Below are positions 1 through 11,633 of a stretch of 64,000 bases of DNA, in pieces. Position numbers and translations under genes: made by a program. Positions within the stretch are counted from its first letter, which is position 1; each line of letters starts with the position of its first letter. Source of the DNA: Aristolochia californica (Eukaryota; Streptophyta; Magnoliopsida; Piperales; Aristolochiaceae); the NCBI GenBank assembly GCA_029961685.1, contig JARWKL010000004.1:47377824-47441823 (forward strand), read 5' to 3'. The notes under the pieces are model-generated. The model was not told the DNA's origin. It saw only the letters and a program-made list of their open reading frames with translations, and searched no databases.

Positions 1-151
1 AGTTTGCCTCTTATTTTATGTCAACATTTTCTGCTACTTCAGCATCATTTAAAAAAAAAAAAAACATTTTCTGCAATCAACAATTTTAGGTGACTATCTC
101 TAAAGCGGAGTTTTCAAGTTTGTGAGTAGGTGATAAACATCCAGAATGTAG

Positions 152-927
152 GGGGGAAAAGGTTGATTTATTGGTGCGGCTTGGTTTGTTGAAGCTGGCC
201 TGTCGTGTAGAAGGTGTTACTGAGGAAAGTTTACCAGAAACTCTTAAGCTGAACGCTTTCAGATTGAGAGCTGTTCAAAGCCAATTTCAGACGATTATTG
301 TCATCTCCACAAGGTCTATATTACTGTCTCCACCATCCCACTTAAAATTTTCTGGACATGATTTATTTGTTCTTTTTGTCATTTTTTTTTTTTTTTTTTG
401 CATTATGACTCTCAACTAGCTGACTCTTCTCGGCATTATACAGCATGCTGGTGCTTCGACAACTGCTCCTCGGTGAGAAAAATCCGTTGGACATGGATAC
501 TATGATCTCTGATCTCACCCAAAGTCTCCTTGAGCTCCTTGACAGTTCCTCTGATGTGGGCATTGTTGAAATAATTAATGCAATTAATAACAGGGTCTTC
601 TCAGATGGTTGTGACGAGGGCAAGAGTGGAATGGAAAGGCTCCAGTCAAGGAAAGAGATGATGGCAGGCCTATTGCTGAAGAGCCTGCGAGCGGAGGACA
701 CCGTATTCTCAAAAGTGTCTCAAGCTGTCTACCTAGCAGCACGAGGTGTTGTGCTTGGTGGAAGCTCAGTCCATGGACGGGAATTGGCAGAGAAAGCTTT
801 GAGGCGAGTGGGAGCTGTTGTTATGGTAGACCGGTTGGTGAGGGCTGTGCAGGCACTGATCAGGATGGCTGTAGTCTCGGTTCAGGTTCACGGGCAATGG
901 TATGCGTTTCTGATTGATAATATGTAA
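152..927 (+). CDS. T-complex 11 (TCP11) family protein, 3' end only
   Basis: Two terminal exons are visible: 152-313 (acceptor TGTAG at 147-151) and 444-927 (acceptor ACAG, stop TAA 925-927). The join at 313/444 is phase 2 and restores an unbroken reading through [14 protein letters not shown]. The peptide [10 protein letters not shown], then AFRLRAVQ...IIVIST, matches the C-terminal part of plant TCP11-domain proteins as I know them. These are alpha-helical proteins related to animal TCP11; their function in plants is poorly defined. The rest of the gene lies to the left of the window. The last exon encodes an alanine/valine/arginine-rich helical tail with no membrane segment. No break is seen. 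The family assignment is by motif recognition and is likely but not certain. Confidence 0.72.
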
Positions 928-2688
928 CTAGAAGACTCAATTGAATCTCCCCTGTACATACAATAATTGATATATACGGACATTTGTCCATAGATGGGTA
1001 TAAAGAGTCGTTTACTTAGGTGGGTAGGTTAAGTATTTGAAGATGTAAGTGGATGATCCATCAAATCACACTTGAAAATGTATATAGCGATAAAAGTGCT
1101 TGAAAGGGTTATTTGGTGAACCTTTTGACAGTTGACATGCTTATTTTCTTTAACAACCAGTTTTCATCTCAAAAGGTGACATTATCTTTGAACAACTCAA
1201 AAGGGTATCCTCTGTTCTTGTTGGTAAATGGACAGTTTACCCTCTTCTTCTCGTTGGAAATCTAGGCCAGTGAAATTTAATCTCGTTGGTAGAAATTTCC
1301 ATCCAAAAATATAAAAATAAACCATAATTGAAAAGTGAGGTTTAGAGAAGGTTTTAAGGCCATCTATCCTTCAAGAGATGATCATGAGATGCCCGGAGGC
1401 AATAATAACTGGAGTTACCTCTACCTATTACCAGTTTCTAACGAAAATATCTCAAGCTAGCCCACAAACGGGTAATTGCACTGCTCATGCATGTCTTCCA
1501 ACACTGCACCTCTTTTCAAGCACCAGATACAGAACAAAGCATACAGTGAAGCCAGAATAGATAAAATGATTGAATCACACGGATATCAATTCAAAAAAGC
1601 CAAAAATCTCTCTCTATTTTATCATGGATTCCTTCCTCCGAGAAGGAAAAGCCGCCCACCTCCTTTAACACCACTGCAAGGGATTGAAAATTTGACGTTG
1701 CCGCGCGCGCAGTTATGCTCTCCTACTAGGCCCTTAAGTCCCTCCCTCTCTTTCTCTCTCTTCTGTCACCGTTCTTTCTACCTTTTCTGGATTGTTTAAT
1801 GCGGTGGGTGTCGGTTGTGAAACCGCTTCTGAAACCGGAGGCGAGAGCGCGTGGTGACAGAGAGAAGAAGAAGAGAAGAGACGGAGAGGACTTAAAAACG
1901 AGAATTCCGAGAAGATGGATTCCTTGTTGTATGACATTATTGTTACGTGAATAAAAGAATGGAGATGGAATAGAAAAATGTTGAAGGGGGGGAGAAGAAA
2001 AGATAGGATACTTCGAGGTTCTTGGGGAGGTGAATCTGGATTCGACTCTCATTTACTTCTCCTTATTCTAATCGTGCCCATGTCAGTAAAACCCGGTTGT
2101 TGTCTCTTTGTCTGTTCTTTCCCATCCACCACTCTCCCCTCCATTTAAAAGTCTTTTCTGCTCATTTTGCTCTCTGGAGATCTTACGTTTCTTCTGTTAA
2201 TTTTTCGCTCTCAGCGCTGCTGCGCCTCCATTATTGTTGTTTGTCTTCTTTGTATGCCTTCGTGCATGCAAATGCAAGAAATGTGTAGCCCAGTTCTCTG
2301 TCTGTCGTGTTTTTTTTTTGGCCTTTGTTCTTGCAAAGACATGGATATTCGTTTTCCTTTTTTAATATTCTGGGGTTTTGGGTTTGGAAATGCACCTCTT
2401 TCTGAACCTCCACTAGTTCTAGTTCATTTCAATTTATGTTCAAATGTAAATAAATTTACTGATACAAATTATAATTATCTCTTCACTTGGATTGTTCCTT
2501 GTATCTGCAAAACTGTTATCTTATGGGGGCATATATATCATTTATTCACCTATCTATCAAATAGTAGAATTATAAACCTTCAAAATCTAAAGTTATAAAG
2601 ATATAAAAATATGAAAGCACTTCCTCTAACCTAATCATTGAATAACTATTAACTTCGCCTTTTAAATTACTAATTAAGCATGAATTTC
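928..2688. other. Intergenic DNA downstream of TCP11, no gene recognised
   Basis: After the TCP11 stop comes an AT-rich 3' region, then CT-rich tracts (about 1738-1770 and 2097-2170) that resemble plant 5' leaders. No ORF with recognisable domains follows. A phrase at about 2208-2230 (agcgctgctgcgcctcca) resembles one at 8936-8955 in the bHLH leader. It may be a remnant of a duplicated upstream region, but it is too short to be sure. Confidence 0.4.
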
Positions 2689-2941
2689 AACCCATTTAAG
2701 TCTTCTTGCACTTCTTTTAAACTTGGATCTATTGCCTCAACTTAGTCAAATTTGTCATCAGTCAAACCATTCTACTTGATTTTTTTTTTTTTTTTTTTTT
2801 TTTTGCATTTTGGTGTTGTAACCCATTTAAGTCTTGTTGCACTTCTTAGAAACTTAGATCTATTGCTTCAACTTAGTCAAATTTGTCATCAGTCAAACCA
2901 TTCTACTTGATTTTTTTTTTTTTTTTGCCTATTGGTGTTAT
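2689..2941. repeat. Two-copy direct tandem repeat, unit about 125 bp
   Basis: Unit 1 is 2689-2818 and unit 2 is 2819-2941. Both run from aacccatttaagtct through gtcaaaccattctacttga, a long T tract, then tggtgtta. They differ by a few substitutions and by the length of the T tract (about 26 versus 18). No coding potential is seen. It is a local tandem duplication next to a MITE-like element. Confidence 0.85.
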
Positions 2942-2980
2942 AACCCTAGTTATATGACCCGACAAGTTGATTCACATTTA

Positions 2981-3340
2981 GGGCTGTGTTTGAAACATAA
3001 AAAGTGGAGAGAAAAGAAAAAGGAAGGGAAAAGAAAGAGAAAGAGAAAATATAAGAAAAGAGGTTTGTTTTCTTTCGTTTGGATGCTCATGAAAAATGAA
3101 GAAGAGAAAAAAATTTTCTCTTGTTTGGATACACGTGAAAAATGAAAAAGAAAAGAAAATTAATAATATTTTAAAATTTTGATTATTAAAAATTTTCTCG
3201 CAAGTTTTTATTCCCTTTCTTTTCTTTCCAAATTTCATCATTTTGTGAAAGAAAATTTATTAACTTCTCTCATTTTCTTTTATGTCAAAACAGAAAATAA
3301 CTTTTCTCCCCTTTTCTATGGGTTCCAAACAAACCCTAGA
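2981..3340. mobile_element. MITE-like element, copy 1
   Basis: The left end reads tagggctgtgtttgaaac and the right end, read in reverse, tagggtttgtttggaacc, so the ends are imperfect inverted repeats. The interior is A/T- and GAAA-rich, repeats gtttggat..atgaaaaat twice, and has no ORF. A related copy is at 33941-34365. The TSD could not be fixed. The 'TGTTTGG' ends are common in small non-autonomous DNA elements of plants, so the superfamily is left open. Confidence 0.55.
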
Positions 3341-3655
3341 GTATGGGGAGTTTAAATTTGTTCTTTTGAATGTTTCGGTTGACCAATGAAAGTCTGTATC
3401 ACGTTACTGTGAATATATATCAAAGCTTCAATCGAAAGAAGTTATTGAACGCATACCCCAAGATTGATTGTCCTCCAAGTTTTTTTTAAATATTTGAGTC
3501 TTAATCGCCATTTCCGTTGCTTCCTTCGACATGGGTGCCGACCTTGTTTGTCAATTCTCTTGTTCACTGTTAAAATACACACAGAAAGACCTGAAACTCA
3601 CTTTCCAAGAAAAGCTACAGAGTAAGAAATTGAAACCAGCAGCTTGGTGTAGAAA

Positions 3656-5503
3656 ATGGGGCTGCTAATCCAATCATCAACGCTCCTGCCATGTAAGAAT
3701 CTTTCTCTGTCTCTCTCTCTTTATTCAGTCTTTCAGCTTTTATTACAAGGCTCCATTGTTATCAGTGGAAAAGAAAGCAACCCAACAGCTCTGCAACGGT
3801 TGTTTTTCTTTGACGGAATAATTTTCCGATTGGTTTCTCTCAACTTCTACTTTCTAATCACAAACTTCCACGCGTCCTCGTTTGTTTTTATAAGAAAACA
3901 TGGAAGACCGTTTAACGAGGAGAGGCTTCTTCTCCTGCCATTCATTTGTTCAATGATTGGGAATCACGTTATTGGTTGCAGAAGGTATGCTGTTATGAAA
4001 CTCATTTGGGGCGGGCATCTTTGAACTTTGAAAAGAATCATATTTACGTGGGTTATCGGTTCTTATTGAAATGTTTCTGGGCGGTGCCCGGTCAGCCATG
4101 GAATTGTGGGGAAGTGGTTGTTGGATCGTGACCACATTCATCCATGTTTTTATAGCTTATTATCTCTGGCTATCCCTTATACAACCTGCATTAAAATCCA
4201 TTCTCTATGTCTTCTCTCACCTTTCTCAGTGAATGTTTCTCTCTTCTTTTCAGTGCGGTGAATGTGTTCGTTGAGTATATCCCCAATCACCGGAGGTTAC
4301 TTTTAGATGAATGTGAAACATTTTAAACTAGATTATACAGAATGGTACTTCGAATACGAGATGAAAATATGGCCTAGTGCTTTGTTTAATTAGAGCTGCT
4401 GCAATCTTGTGGTAGTTGTGGGGTGGGTTCTTGTGGAGAAAATCCATGTTGGAGTAGGTAAATCCGTCCACTGTTAAGGAAGAGTCTCAAATATATTCAC
4501 CCACTCACAAGATTCTTGGACAGAATAGTTCCAAATTACATGTGTTTGTTAGAAATTATACCCATCCATCATCTTGAATTGCTGGTTAAACAAACAATTT
4601 CTTACACTTCTTTTCACCCCCCCTCCAGACAAGCAGTTTTAAATTTTTAACCATGATATCACCTCACAGTCCCACTTTTGAGTGGTACAATCATAAACAA
4701 ATGTTTCGCAAGTAATACTTTCAATCACAGTGATCCACTTTGAATACCTACCTAAGCACTTGCTTCAAATTTCCATTTTCATTCTACTCAGCTTCTGTCC
4801 TTTACAAACCAAGCTTTTATTACTTCTGCTGATGCCAGACAGTATGCAGGCTTTTGCTTCTTTTTTTTTTTTCTATATTTGTAGGCGGGTTTGGAGATGA
4901 GCTTCTTTATGGAGTTCAGGCACCGGGACTCTTGGCATCCTTGACATGACCGGCCTATCTTCCCTTCCGTGGCTCCGACAGTTTATCCTTCACAGATGAG
5001 GACGGTGAGTGGCCTCTTTAATGTGGTACGGTAAAGGGATAACAATATGCCTGGTCGTCCATGGAAGCTCCTTGGCAATAATCGGATTTGAATGAAAAGA
5101 TAAAGCTTATCCAAAAGGAGGTCCAAGTCCAAACTGAAAGATACGTAACAAGTGCCTCCAATCTCTTTTTTCAGGCCATCTCTCAAACACTCTGGGTCCC
5201 TTTCTGCCTTTTGAGGAAAGCTTTTTGAGAAGATACCTTCTGCCTTAAGACCCGGGCCACTGGTATTGAGACAATTTGACACTTATTCATATGGTATGTC
5301 TATTCTATATTGAAGCAACCATTATAACGAAGATGAGTTTGGTTGTAATTCCAAGGTTGATGTCTCCACTCTTTGTGATTCTAATTTTTTTTTATAATAA
5401 ACCTGCTGCTAGCTTACATGGAAAAGAAAGTGAAGGTTCCTTTCAGTGGATATCTCAGCTTTCTGAAGAAGCTAAAAAGCTTAATCCATTTGGGAGTTAA
5501 ACG
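3656..5503 (+). other. Unrecognised cryptic or decayed plant gene
   Basis: Three pieces look exon-like. 3656-3694 starts with ATG in good context after a leader-like stretch and ends at a GTAAGA donor (MGLLIQSSTLLPC). About 4886-4999 follows a TTTGTAG acceptor and reads GFGDELLYGVQAPGLLASLT, then a TGA stop at about 4946, then PAYLPFRGSDSLSFTDED in the same frame. About 5417-5500 follows a TGCTGCTAG acceptor and ends SQLSEEAKKLNPFGS with a TAA stop. The in-frame TGA and lack of a clean exon chain suggest a pseudogene or a misread exon set. I do not recognise the family. Confidence 0.22.
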
Positions 5504-8400
5504 AGACCAGGCTTGACCTTGATGCTGCAGCCATTACTTCTAACTTGAGAAAAACACATCCATCTGTTTGTTTCTGATTTCTCTTCTTCGAAAATCACAA
5601 TAAGAAATGCCCATTACTTCAGAAGAATCTATTCATCTTGTGGAATCACCAAAAGTGAAAAATTTGTTTTGAGAGATCTAACCTTTACCTTGTTTTTTCG
5701 TGATTCTTTAACAGAAGAAAATCCAAATTTAGTTTCAACAGGGACATCTTTTAAACAAAGGATCACCTAATGGAACCCACTAATTAGTTTAAAGATAAAT
5801 ATATGATGCATGAAAGGAAGAAAGATCTTTCATCATCACATGTTGATGTTAAATCTTGAAGTGACACCACTGCTCAAATAATGTGGATGGTTTAAGAGGA
5901 CATCAGTGGGTTATTTTGTGCTGAAAAGCCATAAAAGAAGTTGTAGATTAAGTTTCCAGCATCTTTTTCATGGATTAGCTTCTAAGTAAAGTGGTATGAA
6001 TAGGTAGCAAATATCACTGATTTACAGAGCTATACAAATGAAGCAATATGCATCAGTTTCATACAATCAATGTCAATTAAGCACTACTTTGGTCAGTTGA
6101 GAGATGATAAAACACTGATCACAGCTTCCTGAATCTTGAAGTAATTGAAATACAGTAAAATATCAAAATTAAGTAAAGATGCAGTGGTTTATCACTTTTA
6201 GTCGAATGTATTCAACCAAATACGGCCTACAATGCAGATAACTGTCTGTATCATCGATAAGCAAGAGGGGCTGATCCAATACGAAAAAAATCATTTGGTG
6301 CAAAATGCTATCACAGCTATCCGATCCTGATCATCGGACTACTGAGATTACTGTTTTTTATGTTTTGCACCAAATGACTTTTCGTATTGGATTAGCTGTG
6401 GATAACCAATGAATAATTTTATTATACGGCAAGCCATGTCCAGTACTAATATTAATCTCACCTACAGACGTAGAGATAGCTCATGGTGTAATACGTAGAA
6501 AAAAAGAGACAAAAACATAGATTATTTTCCAATTAATGGTGTATTAAATTTGTCAAACCTTAGGAAGACGTTATTATAAGCCAAGACACATGTAGTGTCA
6601 CGTCTATACGAGACACAAAACAAATTAGTCTTGTTCACTAGTGTGACATAGATAAATATTGGAGAATCTGTCTTCTGTTTGGGGCCCTGTTAGAGATTTA
6701 ATTAACTATGTAACAACAGGATGATCATCATTTCTGGCACTTGTGGATGAACACATCATAAATCACAATCTCTATAGTATCATTGTTGTGATCTCAAATC
6801 TTAGCTTCAAAACCTCAAACTTGATCTTGGATGGCTGAGATTGATCCCAATAATGATGTATATAATAATGTTTTATAAAGGGGTAATTAAGATGAATCAA
6901 AAAAGGAGGAAGGAGTCAGTGTTTTTTTCTTCTTCTTTAATGCCTCCTTTGAAATCATGCAAGACCATTATAAAGAAAACTAATTGCATCTCTGTGTAAT
7001 AATTAATTTGATAACACAGGAGTGATGGCCAACAAGAGTTGACTTGCTGTGGATTCAGATTTGAAGAAAACATAGCTCTGGGAAAATCTTTCAAAAAGAA
7101 GCTATTTTTAAATGAATTTTTGTTATCATTTTATTGATAATCCTTTCTTCACTAAGCCAAAAGTAATCTGGAGTTAAAGAAAGGAAAGCCAGGAGATAAT
7201 GGGTAGAGGTTGCATTAGAATGCCTTTAGCTTTATTCTCCAACAATGGAATTGCATTCTCTTAAAAAGAGCATTGATCTATCTTTTTAAAAGTTAGAGAT
7301 TTAATGGTTCTTAAGACTAAGAGGGCAACCACTCAACTCTTAGAACAGTTTGTTTTCTGTCCAAATAACAAAACCAATGGCTGTGAACAGGTTATGGGGT
7401 TCTCTCTGTTTCCATTATTCTCACTCACACACTTCTCCAGATTTCAGTTTTTTTATTCTTTCACAAAATCATTCGATGAATGCCCGGAGAGATTCCCAGC
7501 CAGTTTGAGAACCCAGAACAAACCTTACAGATCTCATCTGTTCCCTCTGGAATGGGGCCAAGGATTCCTCCGAGTTGCGGAAACTAACTAGATAATGCAG
7601 ATGAGTTTGAAAAGCAATAAGATCTTCCTCGAGATGCTTACTCGTAGGCCCAGATCTTGGATTTGATCCCTTTAATCCCATGACAGGACCTTCGGACAAT
7701 ACTGGAGTTTAGCCCCTCTGCCTCATTGACGAAAACCAGTTCAATGGGAACTTTAACTACAGCAGAACAGAAGGAATAAAATTTCTTCCCCAGAATCATT
7801 TTTTTCTTCTTTTTTCTACGGAGACAAGATGGGTTTCGTCACAGTACGGGCTGTGAATTACGAGCAAAGTCTAAGTTGAAAATGGTGAGTCCAGGGGCTG
7901 TGATGCCAACCAGAAGCGAGTAAATCGAAGAGGTAAGAATTTAGTTCAATGATTGAGCCATTGTTTAGTTGCATTACACTGTATTAAACAAAGTTTTTTC
8001 TTCAGTTACTCTTAATAAGATAATTTTCTTCTATTTTACTTTGACTTTTAGGTTTCGAGTTTTTAAACCCCTAGTTGTTAATTTTTTTTTTTTTGGCGTT
8101 CTAATGTTCTTCATCTCTGTTCATTGACTCCAATCATTGAAGAAGATAAAAACTCAGAACCCAATTCATTTACCTTCGTAAAACTGTGAAAGAGAGTAAA
8201 ATAAGATGATTGGGAGAGGAAGAATCAGTTCAAGAGAATTTACCTGAAAACAGCATGTGCCCACTAACAGCAACCCAGAGACATTTAGAATAAAATAAAC
8301 TAAACTCAATTATAAAACTCCGAATACATATTTTGTGAGAGACAAAGGGTAGCCAACTGTTCCTTTCATTTGAACTTTTTATGATCAGGGCTTGTTTTTC
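5504..8400. other. Intergenic DNA, no gene recognised apart from a foldback
   Basis: This is AT-rich sequence with many short ORFs and none with family features. The foldback at 6270-6396 is listed separately. 7200-7720 is slightly more GC-rich, but reading it on both strands gave nothing recognisable. Confidence 0.4.
6270..6396. ncRNA. Long foldback hairpin (candidate miRNA precursor or tiny MITE)
   Basis: The 5' arm 6270-6305 (gctgatccaatacga...tcatttggtgcaaaa) pairs with the 3' arm 6363-6396 (ttttgcaccaaatga...tcgtattggattagc). Only about three mismatches or indels occur over about 35 bp. The loop side continues with weaker pairing (atcacagctatccgat against atctcagtagtccgat) and closes on a tccgat/atcgga stem. 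The total of about 127 nt is in the size range of plant MIRNA foldbacks. It matches no mature miRNA I know. A MITE of similar length would look the same, and the transcribed strand is unknown. Confidence 0.4.
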
Positions 8401-8529
8401 TTCTCACTCCTTTTCCCCTTCTTTCTAGAAAAGAAAAAAACGAAATGTTTAGAAATTATGAGCTAAAAAATTCTTCACCACTCTGGTTTCTCCCCTTGCA
8501 GGAGAGCAACAAGTTGAATATTTGCTTAA

Positions 8530-9362
8530 ACGAAAGCAGAGTCTCTCTCTCTTTCTCTCTCTCTCTCGTCCTTATTCAAATAAATGGCCAAACAAAAGTG
8601 GAGAAGATTAACAGCAAAGAAAGCTTAGTTATATTCATCTCTCTCTCTCTCTCTCTCTTTCTCTTTTCTCTCCCCGCATTAATCATTGATTTCACCATAC
8701 AAGCAACTATCCTTTTCTGCGGCCAGTTGCAGGAAAGATAAAATCCCACCACTCCCTCCTCTTCTTTTCCCCCTCCCTTCTCTCCTTCTTTCATCATACT
8801 CTTCACAGACGCTCCGTGTCTTCTCTCTCGACGGCTTTCGCAGAGGGAGACATATCTTGTTTAACGTCCAAGGCCCGGCATCTTTCACAGTAGAAAGGTC
8901 AACATTTCTTCCTTCTCATTTCGCTTTATCACATTGAGCGCTGCTTCGCCTCCAAGATACCCCTCGTCTCCTCTTATCTTCGGATGCCCATCTCTTGTAA
9001 CTGCCTCTCCTGAAAAAAAGAGGGCTTGAATTAACTCCTCCATGGTTTCATTCCAAGTTCTTTGAACCTCTTGCTGTATTGCCTGTCTGTTCCTCGTCTT
9101 GTCTCTACTCGCCGAAACCGCCCTAGGATCACTAAACCCCCCTTTTTTCCTTATAACTCTCGGACCTCGCTGTAATTCTCCTTCCAAGTCACTCGTCCTT
9201 TGCTGGATTTCTTTTGGTTCCGTTTGTTCTTGCATATTTTGTTGTCTCAGCGCTCGTGCATCTTCGTTACCTTTTGTTTTCCTCTAATTCTTGTCAGTTG
9301 CAACCGTTTCAGCTTAGTTACTCTTTTCCTATCCCCCGACTATCCTTATTTTGCCATTTTAC
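8530..9362 (+). promoter_or_regulatory. Promoter/5' leader region of the bHLH gene with (CT)n tracts
   Basis: Two pure or near-pure CT tracts (about 8541-8568 and 8638-8667) and a CT-rich stretch 8750-8830 precede the bHLH ATG. This is typical of plant core promoters and 5' UTRs. Several upstream ATGs (for example in ccatggtttcatt near 9040) occur before the main start at 9363, so short uORFs are possible if transcription begins in the CT tracts. No clear TATA box was assigned. Confidence 0.45.
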
Positions 9363-11633
9363 ATGGAAAATGAGAAATTTTTCCTCGATGCTAAGAGTCC
9401 AGATTGGCAATCTTCAACAGGTATGGATGTCCAATTGGCGGATCTGAATTGCTCCTCTGAACAGCTACCTACCTTTCTTCATCTCAATTGGGACCAAACG
9501 GTTCCTTTCGAATCCGCACTGAGTTCAATAGTCTCTTCCCCGGCGGTCTCCACCACCGCCGGACATGCCGACAGTGTTGTCATCAGGGAACTTATCGGGA
9601 GATTGGGAAGTATTTGCAACTCGGGAGAACTAGCTCCACAGTCCCAGACGTATATTGGTGGGGCTAATAACAACAGTACTAACACCTCCTGCTATAGCAC
9701 TCCCCTGAATTCTCCCCCGAAGCTCAATCTTTCAATGATGGATCAGCAAATCCGGGGGAGTTTACCCATTTCAGCGAATACCCATCACGCGTTGGCTCCG
9801 TTCTCGGCAGACCCTGGCTTCGCTGAAAGAGCTGCGAAGTATTCATGTTTTGGGAGTCAAAATTTTGGCGGGCTCGAATTGCCCTACAGATCGACGCCTA
9901 ACCTGGAGAGCGGCAAGCTTTCCAGAGTCTCGAGCAGTCAATCCCTTAAGGCCATGTCTCAAATGGGTGTTTCAGAGAACAAAGACATGGACGGACTGGA
10001 GGGCGATATGAGGTCTGGTTCGGGTTCGGATAGAAAATTCAGTCGACTGTCAAGGTCATCCACCCCTGATGACGCGGATTTGAACAATGCCCGTGAAGAA
10101 TCTTCCATCTCCGATCAGGTCACGGGCGGGAATGAGATGAATGCCAGAAAAAGAAAAGCGGTTGCCAAGGGAAAACCGAAAGACAAAGATCCTAAGGTGG
10201 GTAGAACTTTTCATCAGCAGTTGGCTGGGTTATTATCTAGAATTAGGATATAATTCGTGTGTTTTCAATTTTTAACTTTTTGGATCATATGGGGCTGCTT
10301 GGGGCTTGATTATACTGAAACTATTTCGCAGGGTTCAGAAGAAAATGACTCCAATGCCAAGCGAAGCAAACCATCGGAGGGTGCTGCAGCAGACAAAGAT
10401 TCTGCACAGCCGAAGGCTGAACAAAATGGAAATAAAAAACAAAGCAAGGATAATTCGAAGCCTCCGGAGCCCCCAAAGGATTATATCCATGTCAGGGCAA
10501 GGCGAGGCCAAGCCACGGATAGTCACAGTTTAGCCGAAAGAGTAAGAACTCGAGCAACTATATGGTTTGAAAGGAAAGTTATTTTCCTTATGCAATTTGT
10601 GTATTAGAGATAAACCTGTTCTCTTCCACAGGTTCGAAGAGAAAAGATTAGCGAGAGGATGAAGTTCCTTCAAGATCTTGTACCAGGCTGTAATAAGGTA
10701 AAATACAAGATCTGAAATCAGTAAAGAATTTTCTGGGTTGGATTCTCGAGCATGATAGTGATTTTGATGCAAATTCTTTAATTCAGGTTACTGGTAAAGC
10801 TGTTATGCTAGACGAAATTATAAACTACGTTCAGTCGTTGCAGCGCCAAGTTGAGGTAAATTCAGATGATTCTGGTTGTGTATCACCAATTCCAGTCTGT
10901 AATTCCGTGAAGTTGCTGAAGTTTCTACCATTTTTTTTTCTTTTTTTTTTTTTTGCAGTTTCTGTCTATGAAATTGGCCACTGTGAACCCAAGATTGGAA
11001 TTCAACATGGAGGCTCTGCTTTCAAAAGACGTGAGTTGGGAGAAACCTTCTTTCATAGCTCTCTATTTTGCCCACGAATCTCCTGTTCCCTGAAATTTGT
11101 TTCTTTACGCTTAATCCAGGTGCTTCAATCACGGAGCTCTTTACCGCAAACTGGGTATGCACTGGATTCGTCGGCATTGGCGTTCTCCTTCGGTCATCCA
11201 CCACCATCAGGACCCATCCAGAATGTTGCAGCAAATGGGTCAGAGACGCATTGCTCTGTCAATCCATTAGAAGCCTCCCTCCGTCGAAATCTCGGGATGC
11301 AGTTATCATCCCTGGACGGGTTCGGCGATGCTTCTCAGGCACGTACGGTTTCCTGAATTCCAGAATTTCTTGCCGCTTTAAGCAACAGAAAATTTAATAA
11401 TGTATTTTTTGAATATTTCAGCTCGCGAGTTTCTGGGCAGATGATCTCCAAAGCGTTGTTCAAATGGGTTTTGGACAGGATCAGGACCCGGCATTCCCAT
11501 CCCAGACATTTCATGGTACAAACTCGACCGAATTTTGTCTCAGTCTCTGTTAAACTTCCAGGGTAGAACTCTTCTCTGAACGAGCTGTAATTCATCCGAT
11601 GCAGGGACAACCCACATGAAAATCGAGCTGTGA
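9363..11633 (+). CDS. bHLH transcription factor, bHLH49/62/78 (CIB-like) type
   Basis: The eight exons are 9363-10196, 10332-10541, 10632-10697, 10787-10855, 10959-11030, 11120-11338, 11422-11515 and 11605-11633, giving 530 aa; all joins keep frame. The first ATG of the open frame is used. Residues 1-330 are a low-complexity serine-rich N-terminus with a basic [14 protein letters not shown] segment (probable nuclear signal). The bHLH domain follows: basic region [17 protein letters not shown] with the H-E-R E-box-contacting residues at about 343/347/351, then helices [11 protein letters not shown] and [22 protein letters not shown]. The C-terminal [16 protein letters not shown] and the ending HMKIEL are typical of plant bHLH subfamily XII nuclear regulators of cell elongation and flowering. 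Intron 6 appears to use a GC donor (CAG|GCACGT); a GT at 11348 would add three residues. 3' UTR to about 11.95 kb. Confidence 0.92.

Noticed and set aside
5512..5535. Short match to the miR166 core (gaccaggctt) on the + strand
   Set aside because: Only about ten bases match and there is no complementary arm nearby, so it is not a MIR166 hairpin.
9099..9447. ORFs upstream of or overlapping the bHLH start
   Set aside because: They lie in the 5' leader in other frames, without similarity to known proteins; at most uORFs.
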